Positions 15,281 through 22,832 of a stretch of 22,832 nt of DNA are shown here, in pieces (the first letter of the stretch is position 1; each line of letters starts with the position of its first letter). Under the pieces are notes generated by a model. The model searched no databases, was not told the DNA's origin, and saw nothing but the letters and a program-made list of their open reading frames with translations. The DNA is from a virus. The DNA is taken from IMG/VR virus record IMGVR_UViG_3300043446_000211, positions 1 to 22,832 of that record; one strand, given 5' to 3'. The position numbers and the translations under genes were made by a program.

Positions 15281-15727
15281 TTAACTACTGAATGCGCGGC
15301 TTGTTGCTTGGTCGAAAGTTATACTTAAGTTGATTGGGTTATTGAAGGGTGCTACTGCTAGTTCAACTTCCATTAATACACCGTTATCTTGCGGGAATGC
15401 TTCAACTGTGTTCAATATAAGTCTAGGATCCATAGCAGCCATTCTTCTTATTTCTGTTTCCAACTGATATCTAACGTCAGTAGTGTTCGGTTCGAATACG
15501 AATGACCAAAGTGTAGTTCCATATTCAGGTTTGCCTACTCGCTGGCCTTGAGGTATATTCAATGAATTTAGGAAATCATTGATTACCAATTGCTCATCAG
15601 TGATTCTATACTTGCGTGAAGCCTGTGAGGGTTTTACTACGACTCCTTCACCGAAGTCTACCCCGGGTTTAAATAATTCCCTAACTTGGTCTATGTTTTG
15701 TGTAGTAAATCCAACGTATGTTGCCAT
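15281..15727 (-). CDS. 25: Baseplate wedge protein gp25
   Basis: A 148-residue protein of the gp25 family (T4 gp25 has about 132 residues). In T4, gp25 sits at the junction of wedge and sheath, has a sheath-like fold and starts sheath polymerisation; related proteins occur in type VI secretion. Supporting features are the segment D-F-L-N-S-L-N-I-P-Q-G-Q-R-V-G-K-P-E-Y-G (51-70) followed by T-T-L-W-S-F-V-F-E-P-N, where E79-P80 corresponds to the conserved Glu-Pro motif, and a C-terminal strand pair typical of the family. The start is ATG with an AGGA Shine-Dalgarno at 15734-15737 (6-nt gap), preceded by a late promoter motif. It lies 20 bases after the gp5 gene. Confidence 0.88.
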   Translation of the reverse strand: MATYVGFTTQNIDQVRELFKPGVDFGEGVVVKPSQASRKYRITDEQLVINDFLNSLNIPQGQRVGKPEYGTTLWSFVFEPNTTDVRYQLETEIRRMAAMDPRLILNTVEAFPQDNGVLMEVELAVAPFNNPINLSITFDQATSRAFSS

Positions 15728-15744
15728 GGTTATTCCTGTGTATA

Positions 15745-15752
15745 TATTTATG
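15745..15752 (-). promoter_or_regulatory. T4-type late promoter octamer CATAAATA upstream of gp25
   Basis: The minus-strand octamer CATAAATA lies 17 bases upstream of the gp25 ATG. It overlaps the final Ser codon (TCA) and TAA stop of the gp5-like gene, so the same bases end one gene and should start transcription of the next. It matches NATAAATA and its placement resembles the copies before gp6 and before the giant gene. Confidence 0.6.
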
Positions 15753-18700
15753 ACATAGTTTTATTCAGATCCTGCTTAAGAGTAGTTATTTTTTGACAAC
15801 ATTCTTTCCAAGCAGTATTTGCGGCAGCAGTGGCGTCACTGTCTGGACCTGACTTTTGTTTTTCATTGTAATAGGCTACTCGCAAAGTGTCTTGCAAATC
15901 TTCTTGCACAGTCAATTCTGCTTTTATTCTATCATACTCTTTTGCTTGTGCGGCTGTCGGTACTTTAAATACCCCTGCAGGCATACTACCGAATGATAGA
16001 GTTGGAATCTTTGGATTGCCCAATAGTGAAGCCGCCTGTTCTTTCATTTTACTAAAGTCAAAACTATCTGTAGCTACTTTAGGAAGTTTAACATCCACTG
16101 GACCTCCTGCTCCCATACTATTGATTTCGCTATTTAATTTTGCCGCTTCTCCTGGGCTTAGTCCTGTACTAGCAAGTGCTTGTAAACCTGTACCACTTCC
16201 TAGTTTAGCTTTTAGCCCACCCAATGCATCAGATATGCCTCCCACAGAACTGCTCAATGCACCGGTTACACCGTTTACTGCGGCTGTTAGTTCTTTACTT
16301 CCTGGTATGTTTTGTAATCCCGGAACGCTAGGTAATCCTGGTTTGTCAACTGATCCTGATGCGAGTTTTGTTGCACTATCAGTAACCTCACTTGCAATCG
16401 CTTTTACATCAGGGTTCAAACTAACTGCCGATGATACTGCTGCCGCACCTCCGGGTAGATTACTTAATCCACTAGGATCTGTAGTGAAAGTCTTTTGTAA
16501 TGCTGTTACCGCAGTGTTACCTAACTTAATAGCTGCCGTTGGATCTACTACTCCACCGGTTGCTGTTTTTACTGAGTCTCCTGCAGCCGTTAATGCTTGA
16601 CCGAATGTCATGCCAGATTTAATACCTAGACCACTCTTTGCCTTATCAACCATTGAAGATAAACTATAATCTGCCGATGGTGATGCAGGGGTAGCGCCTG
16701 CATCTGCGGCTGCAGCCTCTTCATCATTCTGTGCTTTGATAGCTGTCAAGTTCAAAGGTACACCTGGTTTACCTAATGATTTAAATGCCGAAGTTACTTT
16801 ATCAAATGCTCCCGCGGCTGCACCTTTCAAACCATCAGCAATATTTGGTATGCCTCCTAACACGCCTGTTCCTTTATCAGCCATGTTTGCAGCAAAGTTG
16901 CCACCTGATACCAAATCTTTCGCAGAGCCTGCTATAGCAGATAAACTCTCAGGCATCTTCAATCCAACACCTGCGGCATTTAAATTCAACCCACCTGCTA
17001 CTCCGGTACCTCCTGCGGCTGACTTTATGAAGTCCATAGTCTTAGTAATACCAACAGTTGCAGCACTCATAATCATACCAGCAGTTTGTGTTGGGCTTTC
17101 TTTTCCAGTTAGTACTCCAGTAGACTTTAGTGCGCCTTCCGCCTGACCCAATAATTTTGTGGCAGCGGCTGCTTGTGCAGGTACATTCTTAGCAAAATCT
17201 CCCACAGACTTAACACCATCTTTACCTGTGAATACATTAGTTGGCATTGCTTCTGTTAATGATTTACCCTCTGCAATTAGTTTGTTTGCGGCAGCATCTG
17301 CACCGGGTTTAATAACGCCTGCTTCTGCCATCTGTGTCGGGTTCATTGCCATTGCACCGACTGCGGCAACTTTGGTTCCCTGAGTTTCAACTACACCTGC
17401 TGTTTGTGCTACAGCATTCTTAGCAGGGCCTGTCGCGGCATTAACTGACATCTGTGATACTACTGCGCCCGTTGTTGCTTTATCCATAGACGGTGAAGCG
17501 GCTTGTCCTACAGGTGCTGTTGCTGACACTGCCGGCGATGTTGATGCTGGTGGAGTCGGTGATGCACTATTGTTAACTGCTTTGGCTGCAGGGCTTGGGC
17601 TAGGTGGTAACTGTGATTCGGCACTCATGTCTGTTTTAACATCAACACCTTGACCGGCTGCTGCCCACGGGCTGTGTGCAGGTGCTCTACTTACAATACT
17701 TTGTAGTTTAGCGGGTGCGGCTGCATAGCCTTTCTTGCTATCATACAATGTATCGGTGTGCGCTATTAGTGTTTGTTGTTTTACATCTTCTGGCGTCAAT
17801 GATGCTGAACCTGTGTTCAAATTAACTTTGCTACCGGTGTTATATACAATGCCGCTACTTGATACACTAGCATCGCCTTTACTTGCAAGGCTCATGGCTG
17901 CATCTACTTTTACAGTATGATTGCCCTTAGTTTGTTGTTTGAAAGTTGTGCCAGCAAACTGTGTAGTTTCCTTTGAACTTTCTATATGAATGTTCTCAGC
18001 CGCAATGTTCAAATCTTTCTTTGCGTTGATGTTGATATTGTTGTCAGCATGTAAGTTTAAGTCACCTTGTGTACGAATATTAACTGAGTTACTAGCGTAC
18101 ATATCGATTGTACCTTCACGACCCAATTCAATATAACTTTGACCATTAGCATGAATGATAAACAATGACTGAATGCTATCATTCATCATAATCATGTGAC
18201 CAGCAGATGTTCTAATTCTTACTAATTGATCCTTACCAGTTAAGTCACCGTCATCTAGGACAACACTATGCCCGCCCCTACGACCAACTACTTTGAAATT
18301 CTTGTCAGGTACGCTATCGTCTTTAACTGCATCAGCAATCGTAGTATCATCATATCCGCCCTCATAGATAGGACGACCCGGAGTACTGATACCAAATACA
18401 CGACTAGGTGTTTCTCTAACACTACTACTACCAATTGTACCTCTATTGGGGTCTCTGATAAGACCTTGTTTGTTTAATATAGCTGCTTGATAACTGTGAA
18501 TCGGTCTAGGCTGATTTGTCAACATAGAATTGTTATCTTGCTTTTTGTTTGCGTTGTTAATCTCACCTACAGGCAATCTTGTTGCGCCACCGTATCCATC
18601 AGTTTCACCTGAGTTATTAGCAATAACCTTGTCACTTGAAGCAATAGCCGGTACCATGTGAGTTAGTCCTGGTTGTGGCACACATCCAATATAGTAACCG

Positions 18701-19056
18701 AACTCAGTAGAACCATTTAAAAAGACACAAACAACTTGTGTACCTATGTCAGGTGGCGTAGCCCAGAACCCGTAACTATGTGGGTTACCAACATAGTCAC
18801 CCTCTGAATTTGAACTTGCAGTATTAGGGGTCTGACCAAAGAAAGGACTCAAGTAACTTACTGTTGTCCATGACCTTGAATCAGATTCGTTGCCACTTTC
18901 CTGTCGTTTTAGATATACTCTTATGCGACCTGAACGTGTCGGATCAACATTATCTTTAACTATCCCAAGAACAGCACTAGGTATGGTTGCCGCGCCGCCG
19001 CGGTCATCTTTATAGTTACTGGTCGTGCCTTTCGTTTTTTGGATATCGTCACTCAT
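15748..19056 (-). CDS. 5: gp5-like central spike protein with long Ala/Gly-rich extension
   Basis: An 1102-residue protein. Residues about 26-140 form a gp5-type OB domain (V-L-G-I-V-K-D-N-x-D-P-T-R-S-G-R-I-R-V-Y, then Y-G-F-W-A-T-P-P-D-I-G-T-Q-V-V-C-V-F). Residues about 258-420 look like the gp5 C-terminal/VgrG triple-stranded beta-helix, with alternating I/L-N-x strands (D-L-N-L-H-A-D-N-N-I-N-I-N-A-K). In T4, gp5 is the trimeric membrane-piercing spike and carries a lysozyme between these domains; I see no lysozyme here. After a Pro/Ser/Ala-rich linker (about 479-525) comes an extension rich in Ala, Gly, Ser and Val, with P-T-Q-M-A-E-A-G-V-I-K-P-G at 573 and G-L-S-P-G-E-A-A-K-L-N near 965. 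A helical segment ends the protein (about 1034-1102, with a Cys-Cys pair). Start ATG follows the upstream stop by 3 bases with no clear Shine-Dalgarno, so coupled translation is likely. Confidence 0.85.
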   Translation of the reverse strand: MSDDIQKTKGTTSNYKDDRGGAATIPSAVLGIVKDNVDPTRSGRIRVYLKRQESGNESDSRSWTTVSYLSPFFGQTPNTASSNSEGDYVGNPHSYGFWATPPDIGTQVVCVFLNGSTEFGYYIGCVPQPGLTHMVPAIASSDKVIANNSGETDGYGGATRLPVGEINNANKKQDNNSMLTNQPRPIHSYQAAILNKQGLIRDPNRGTIGSSSVRETPSRVFGISTPGRPIYEGGYDDTTIADAVKDDSVPDKNFKVVGRRGGHSVVLDDGDLTGKDQLVRIRTSAGHMIMMNDSIQSLFIIHANGQSYIELGREGTIDMYASNSVNIRTQGDLNLHADNNININAKKDLNIAAENIHIESSKETTQFAGTTFKQQTKGNHTVKVDAAMSLASKGDASVSSSGIVYNTGSKVNLNTGSASLTPEDVKQQTLIAHTDTLYDSKKGYAAAPAKLQSIVSRAPAHSPWAAAGQGVDVKTDMSAESQLPPSPSPAAKAVNNSASPTPPASTSPAVSATAPVGQAASPSMDKATTGAVVSQMSVNAATGPAKNAVAQTAGVVETQGTKVAAVGAMAMNPTQMAEAGVIKPGADAAANKLIAEGKSLTEAMPTNVFTGKDGVKSVGDFAKNVPAQAAAATKLLGQAEGALKSTGVLTGKESPTQTAGMIMSAATVGITKTMDFIKSAAGGTGVAGGLNLNAAGVGLKMPESLSAIAGSAKDLVSGGNFAANMADKGTGVLGGIPNIADGLKGAAAGAFDKVTSAFKSLGKPGVPLNLTAIKAQNDEEAAAADAGATPASPSADYSLSSMVDKAKSGLGIKSGMTFGQALTAAGDSVKTATGGVVDPTAAIKLGNTAVTALQKTFTTDPSGLSNLPGGAAAVSSAVSLNPDVKAIASEVTDSATKLASGSVDKPGLPSVPGLQNIPGSKELTAAVNGVTGALSSSVGGISDALGGLKAKLGSGTGLQALASTGLSPGEAAKLNSEINSMGAGGPVDVKLPKVATDSFDFSKMKEQAASLLGNPKIPTLSFGSMPAGVFKVPTAAQAKEYDRIKAELTVQEDLQDTLRVAYYNEKQKSGPDSDATAAANTAWKECCQKITTLKQDLNKTMS

Positions 19057-19059
19057 ATT

Positions 19060-21807
19060 TTATCTATTATTGTTAAACATAATACTCTTGCCCTTTGGCT
19101 GTGGCAACGGGCTTCTAACCACTACTTCTCTACCTGCGTTTGCATATGTGCCCACTGGTGGTGATGCAAAATTACTATCATCATCTGCTACTTTTGATAT
19201 TGGGTTGGGAGCTAGTTGTGCGGCGGTAGGTCCGCCTTGACCACCTCTACCGCCGCCTGCACTAGCGTTAGACAAGTCTACACCTGTTCTTTCTTGAGTA
19301 CTTGCAGTTTGATTACTTCTATCTGCGGCATCTTTGTCTGCCGCAGATTCTGTCTTTTGTCTTTCATCAGGTGTAGCTGAATTTTTATTAGTTTCATTTG
19401 CAAACTCAGGTAAAAATCCTTTAAGTGTCTGCTCAAATTTACCCTTACTAAAGGTACTAATAACATGTGTAAGCATATAAACTAGACCCTTGGGTTTTGT
19501 TTTCAACTGGTCAGAATACATTGCAAACAATATATCATTGTTTGGATCTAATGTACCTGTGTCATGGTTATAGTCTTCAACCTGTTGGAAGTTTATCTCA
19601 ATAAACACTTGTCCTGAGTTAGGATTAATTGTGTAATCTGTACCGTACCATCGATTAATACCCTCGCCTGCTGTTGTGCCTATCGATGGCATTAGATAAT
19701 CAGGGTCACCTAATATCTTCATCTTAAACTTGTTCAAATCCCCCGGGCTGTACAAAAATGATTTTACGCTGTTAACAATATCATTCGTACCACTCTTTGC
19801 ACTAGTAGCATCAACACCTGCTTGACCTGACTTTAACTTAGTCTTAGCAGATTGCATGTTTTTTGTTTCTACATCACTAGCCATTGGCCCTTCAATAGTG
19901 TACATCAAGTTATATTCTTGCTCGTAACTTAGAATTTCAGTGTTCTTGCCAGTATACCAATAGTTGTATCTCTTATGAGGACCATAATATTTCGTTGTAT
20001 CTGATGTATACAATGAACGGATATAAGGAATCTCATACTTAGTAATTTTATATGTTATCTCATGTGCGTAATCATTGCGTTTTGGATCCCAATCGTTACC
20101 TCGAATCGCACTGACATTAATATTATACCAAGACAATGTTTTTGGATTAGAGTTCACATCTGTTTCTTCTCCATTCTCTTGCGTTGGTTCGCTAATCTCT
20201 TTATCAACAGCTTTCATCATCTTCTTAACATATTCACTTTGTCCAATGATGTTGTCTATTGTTTGAAGTATTGATTGACCAGCCGGAACTTCAATAGTTC
20301 TTGTTTTCTTTTCAACAGTACCTTGTTGATTTTTATATGCTTCACGCTCGTTACTAGCACCAGAGGTTGATGCCATTGGAGTTTTTTCTTTAACATAGTA
20401 ATCTTTAGGTACTAATAACGCATCGGCGATTCCATCAGCTTCATCAAACTCAATCTTATAAGTGTTGGGGAAAATATAGTTAGGAGTTCGTTTTCTAGTT
20501 TCATCTATTTCCATTTGGTTTAGTATCTCTGCTAAACCAACTACTGATTTCTTACTACCATCTTGCGATTTACCCACTAGTACATCACGAATAGTTTCAC
20601 CGGATAGTGATATCTTGGCGGGCACTGTGCCACTATTAACGCCCTTGCCTACTTGCTCTGAATATTGAACCGCTGTTATGTTATAGACTGTCATTTTGTT
20701 TTCTAGTCTAAACTTAAAATCTTTTAATCTGATAGGGAAGCCGCGTTCAAACACAGATTGTGAATCTGATTTGGTTACTCCGGGTTGAACATAGTCGCTA
20801 GCATTTACTAAGTTACCATCTTTATCATATCCATAGAACTTGATAGTAATAAAGAAACCTTCGTTCAGTGATTTGATTTGCTCTAATGTTGTCCCAGTTA
20901 GTTCAGCATTTCGTTGCTGAGACTGAATCATAGCTTGTGTTATTTTATGTGGGAAACTGAACCCATAAGGTTCATAAACTTTAAATTTAAAGTTGATTGA
21001 ATTGGTTGCTGTCTCTGTTTCTTTAGCATTGATAAGAGTATCAATCTCTATATCATCCAAGTAAATATCCAAGTCAAACCCCGGAGCACGAGGACTATCT
21101 ATGCCAGTAGTTACACCACCACTTTGAGCAATCAACCAAAAGTCTTTAATGACAGCATAATTGCCACTCATGTACTCATTTAGTTGAGTAGTGTTCATCA
21201 TATACAAACCTACTTTGTATGTGTAACTACTGAACTGTGCCAACGGATTGTAGTCTCTTAGTCCAGGTGTTTGTGTTGATTCTGTTGCCTTACTGTTCCC
21301 TGCTTTTCCTGCAACAGTAGTAGATCCTGAACTATCTTCTTCCTTACCACTTTCATCATCAGCACCGTCTGGTTTCTTGGTGTTATCTGCATCTGATTCG
21401 CTTTTGTTCTCTGGACTTTTTTCTTCTTCTGCTTTTTTCTTTGCTTCTACTAAGGCAGATTCAATGCCTAATCTTACTTCTCTTAACTGGGCAATTACAT
21501 TGTCATTTATTGAATTTATAAGTTCATTGAATGTAGCAGAGGCTTCGGCTTTTATAGTAGGGTCAGTTATATTTGATAGAACTGTCTTTTTTTCTTGATT
21601 TACAATACCTAGTTCTGTAGTAGCGTCGGCTTTGAATTGAGCGTACTCAGCTTGTAGTGCGGACAAAGTATCAACCGCATCGGGTGAAGATAAATCTGAT
21701 GCAACATCATTATATCTTCCCTGTAAACTGACTAAAATATCTACATACCTGTCTTTTAAGGCACTTATTCTGTCATAGGTATCTTGTGCTTCAATTGGTA
21801 ATGCCAT
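19060..21807 (-). CDS. Large baseplate hub-type structural protein (hub position before gp5)
   Basis: A 915-residue protein not firmly assigned to a family. Residues 1-125 are strongly helical with coiled-coil character. Residues about 125-180 are a charged, disordered Glu/Lys/Ser/Asp linker. A folded region begins near 186 (Y-N-P-L-A-Q-F-S-S-Y-T-Y-K-V-G-L-Y). Later parts include V-P-A-G-Q-S-I-L-Q-T-I-D-N-I-I near 507 and W-Y-N-I-N-V-S-A-I near 558. Near 778 is V-I-S-T-F-S-K-G-K-F-E-Q-T-L-K-G, resembling strands of hub proteins of the gp27 type. The C-terminus (from about 805) is low complexity, with G-G-G-R-G-G-Q-G-G. Position directly before gp5 fits a hub or spike-holder role, but the family is a guess. 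ATG start, AGGA Shine-Dalgarno at 21815-21818, one base after the gp53 stop. Confidence 0.6.
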   Translation of the reverse strand: MALPIEAQDTYDRISALKDRYVDILVSLQGRYNDVASDLSSPDAVDTLSALQAEYAQFKADATTELGIVNQEKKTVLSNITDPTIKAEASATFNELINSINDNVIAQLREVRLGIESALVEAKKKAEEEKSPENKSESDADNTKKPDGADDESGKEEDSSGSTTVAGKAGNSKATESTQTPGLRDYNPLAQFSSYTYKVGLYMMNTTQLNEYMSGNYAVIKDFWLIAQSGGVTTGIDSPRAPGFDLDIYLDDIEIDTLINAKETETATNSINFKFKVYEPYGFSFPHKITQAMIQSQQRNAELTGTTLEQIKSLNEGFFITIKFYGYDKDGNLVNASDYVQPGVTKSDSQSVFERGFPIRLKDFKFRLENKMTVYNITAVQYSEQVGKGVNSGTVPAKISLSGETIRDVLVGKSQDGSKKSVVGLAEILNQMEIDETRKRTPNYIFPNTYKIEFDEADGIADALLVPKDYYVKEKTPMASTSGASNEREAYKNQQGTVEKKTRTIEVPAGQSILQTIDNIIGQSEYVKKMMKAVDKEISEPTQENGEETDVNSNPKTLSWYNINVSAIRGNDWDPKRNDYAHEITYKITKYEIPYIRSLYTSDTTKYYGPHKRYNYWYTGKNTEILSYEQEYNLMYTIEGPMASDVETKNMQSAKTKLKSGQAGVDATSAKSGTNDIVNSVKSFLYSPGDLNKFKMKILGDPDYLMPSIGTTAGEGINRWYGTDYTINPNSGQVFIEINFQQVEDYNHDTGTLDPNNDILFAMYSDQLKTKPKGLVYMLTHVISTFSKGKFEQTLKGFLPEFANETNKNSATPDERQKTESAADKDAADRSNQTASTQERTGVDLSNASAGGGRGGQGGPTAAQLAPNPISKVADDDSNFASPPVGTYANAGREVVVRSPLPQPKGKSIMFNNNR

Positions 21808-21808
21808 C

Positions 21809-22108
21809 TTATAATCCTAAGGCTTCTCTTAGATTAGGTAACTGTGGAATGTATATGCCGGTGCCGGTGACAAAATCAAACATAGGATCTTTTAATCTGT
21901 TTGGATTACGCTGTGCGAACACCCACCACAATTTAGCATCACCGTATAAGTCAAATGCGAGTAAGTCAGGACGCATGTTGTATGTTTGTGTTATTTCCCA
22001 ATAGATGTCTGTTGGATCGATGGGTACAGGTCTATTCACCATGACGTCTAAAAATTCACCGTTATAAACCTTTGTGCTATAATATGGGCTAGTTACATTA
22101 TATGCCAT
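21809..22108 (-). CDS. 53: Baseplate wedge protein gp53 (LysM-like)
   Basis: A 99-residue protein with the compact gp53 signature: I35-Y-W-E-I-T-Q-T-Y-N-M-R-P-D-L-L-A, then Y55-G-D-A-K-L-W-W-V-F-A-Q-R-N-P-N, and F77-D-F-V-T-G-T-G-I-Y-I-P. This is a LysM-type fold. In T4, gp53 joins neighbouring wedges during assembly of the hexameric baseplate. I place the start at ATG 22108-22106 rather than the in-frame TTG six bases upstream. GGAGG at 22118-22122 lies 9 bases before the ATG but only 3 before the TTG, and the ATG shares one base with the upstream stop (TAATG), the usual coupling arrangement. T4 gp53 is longer (about 196 residues), so this is a minimal version. Confidence 0.9.
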   Translation of the reverse strand: MAYNVTSPYYSTKVYNGEFLDVMVNRPVPIDPTDIYWEITQTYNMRPDLLAFDLYGDAKLWWVFAQRNPNRLKDPMFDFVTGTGIYIPQLPNLREALGL

Positions 22109-22832
22109 TACCAAATACCTCCACCGCTTCGTCTAGAACCACGAGATAGTGATCCTGTTGCATACTTTTCAAGACTAAAGTTGTCGCTAATGTCCTTGCG
22201 TGTGACGACTGGAACAAGCGATAACTGAATTTGAATCTTAGTTGGGACATAAGTTGAATCTGCATTTGACAAACTAGATGCGAATGTGGGTGCCGGACAT
22301 GTTCCGCCAGGTGCTATTTTAGTAAAGTTTGCCTTTAGTCTATCCAATGGGGTCGATGCTGCACTATTTACTTTGTTATTACCCAACTGTGCAATATTTG
22401 TGCCGCCCCATGTTTTAGTAGAACCTGCTCTGATATAGTCTACATCATTCGGTAAGTTGTATGTAAAGTTAGTTAGTAACAACGGATGACGGTCAAATTG
22501 ATATGCACCAAATCCAGTTAGATATAGTAACGGAGGAGGGGTACCTGCTCTAGGGCTATTATCTTTACCATAGAACATTTTTGTTGCTGACTTAAAGAAG
22601 TGAATCACTGCTAACATATAATTAGCTTCTGCTGTATCCTGTGCTGTAAAGTCTGCTGTGATAGTCACATCATCAACACTACTATTTTTGTAGAAATACA
22701 TTTTGTAGTTTGAATGTGTTAACTCACCCGGATCATAATTTGCTTTATATGATGTTTGAATTTGAGGAGTATACGGGAACAACACACCATTAGTGCCGTT
22801 TAGCGGGAATAATATATCTCCTGATTTGGCTG
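22108..22832 (-). CDS. Tail tube cap/baseplate initiator protein, gp48/gp54-like (5' end beyond window)
   Basis: The frame is open from the right edge to TAA at 22110-22108, giving about 240 visible residues. A GTG at 22785 is not the real start: the frame continues upstream as G-D-I-L-F-P-L-N-G-T-N-G before V-L-F-P-Y-T-P-Q, which reads as normal protein of this family. Supporting segments are Y-x-P-G-E-L-T-H-S-N-Y, A-D-F-T-A-Q-D-T-A-E-A-N-Y-M-L-A-V-I-H-F-F-K-S-A-T-K-M-F-Y-G (given as scattered key residues), A-G-T-P-P-P-L-L-Y-L-T-G and L-P-N-D-V-D-Y-I. The C-terminus is Gly/Arg/Ser-rich and ends G-G-G-I-W. In T4, gp48 and gp54 cap the hub and start tube polymerisation. I cannot tell gp48 from gp54; the neighbouring gp53 favours gp48 by analogy with cyanophages. 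Confidence 0.75.
   Translation of the reverse strand, partial: AKSGDILFPLNGTNGVLFPYTPQIQTSYKANYDPGELTHSNYKMYFYKNSSVDDVTITADFTAQDTAEANYMLAVIHFFKSATKMFYGKDNSPRAGTPPPLLYLTGFGAYQFDRHPLLLTNFTYNLPNDVDYIRAGSTKTWGGTNIAQLGNNKVNSAASTPLDRLKANFTKIAPGGTCPAPTFASSLSNADSTYVPTKIQIQLSLVPVVTRKDISDNFSLEKYATGSLSRGSRRSGGGIW
22118..22122 (-). promoter_or_regulatory. Strong Shine-Dalgarno (GGAGG) fixing the gp53 start
   Basis: GGAGG on the minus strand lies inside the end of the upstream gene and 9 bases before the ATG at 22108. It is the best ribosome binding site in the window and decides between the ATG and the alternative TTG at 22114. Confidence 0.7.

Noticed and set aside
15887-17383. Long plus-strand open frames opposite the gp5-like gene (237, 136 and 74 codons)
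   Set aside because: They are antisense shadows of Ala/Gly/Ser/Thr-rich coding sequence. Their translations are low-complexity Pro/Ala/Thr strings without recognisable domains, and the minus-strand gene is clearly real.
15748-19056. Lysozyme (muralytic) domain expected for T4 gp5
   Set aside because: The stretch between OB domain and beta-helix (about residues 140-257) is short, polar and lacks a recognisable lysozyme motif.
1-22832. tRNA genes, CRISPR arrays, insertion sequences, attachment sites
   Set aside because: No cloverleaf-like sequence, no spaced direct repeats, no transposase frame and no terminal repeats were noticed; coding sequence fills almost all of the window.

Overview
This window is a contiguous block of tail baseplate genes from a contractile-tailed (myovirus) phage of the wider T4-like group. 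Every gene lies on the minus strand, so transcription runs from right to left, and coding density is close to 100%. Direct support comes from two unmistakable T4-type proteins: a gp6 baseplate wedge protein (positions 11871-15233) and a gp53 wedge protein with a LysM-like core (21809-22108). A gp25-like protein and a gp5-type OB-fold plus beta-helix spike lie between them. The gene order, tube cap (gp48/54-like), gp53, large hub-type protein, gp5, gp25, gp6, giant wedge/fibre protein, matches from memory the compact arrangement of marine T4-like phages such as cyanomyoviruses. It does not match T4 itself, where gene 25 sits in a different cluster. The DNA is AT-rich. The host cannot be read from the window; an aquatic bacterial host is an inference from this gene order and from the giant structural protein.

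Layout in transcription order: (1) 22832-22108, the 3' part of a tail-tube cap/initiator gene whose start is off the right edge. (2) 22108-21809, gp53, coupled by a TAATG stop/start overlap. (3) 21807-19060, a 915-residue structural protein in the hub position. (4) 19056-15748, an 1102-residue gp5-like spike without a visible lysozyme domain but with a very long Ala/Gly-rich extension. (5) 15727-15281, gp25. (6) 15233-11871, gp6, about 1120 residues. (7) 11856 to beyond position 1, a single open frame of 3952 codons that leaves the window without a stop. This last frame fills the whole left half of the window, and no other gene is supported there.

Three copies of the T4-type late promoter octamer (NATAAATA) sit 15-19 bases upstream of the start codons of gp25, gp6 and the giant gene. 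Two of them overlap the stop codon of the preceding gene. The gp6 copy lies in the loop of a perfect 8-bp inverted repeat, which recalls the T4 arrangement in which readthrough RNA folds over the translation start and late RNA does not.

Together the genes should build the central hub and spike (gene 3, gp5), the wedge core (gp25, gp53, gp6), the tube cap, and a very large peripheral protein. The most interesting part is the giant protein. It carries a run of seven FG-GAP-like blade motifs (residues about 2280-2952), a chitin-binding-like CBM5/12 motif (residues 1875-1912), and several small beta modules typical of phage fibres. This suggests that one polypeptide combines wedge attachment with surface or glycan recognition.
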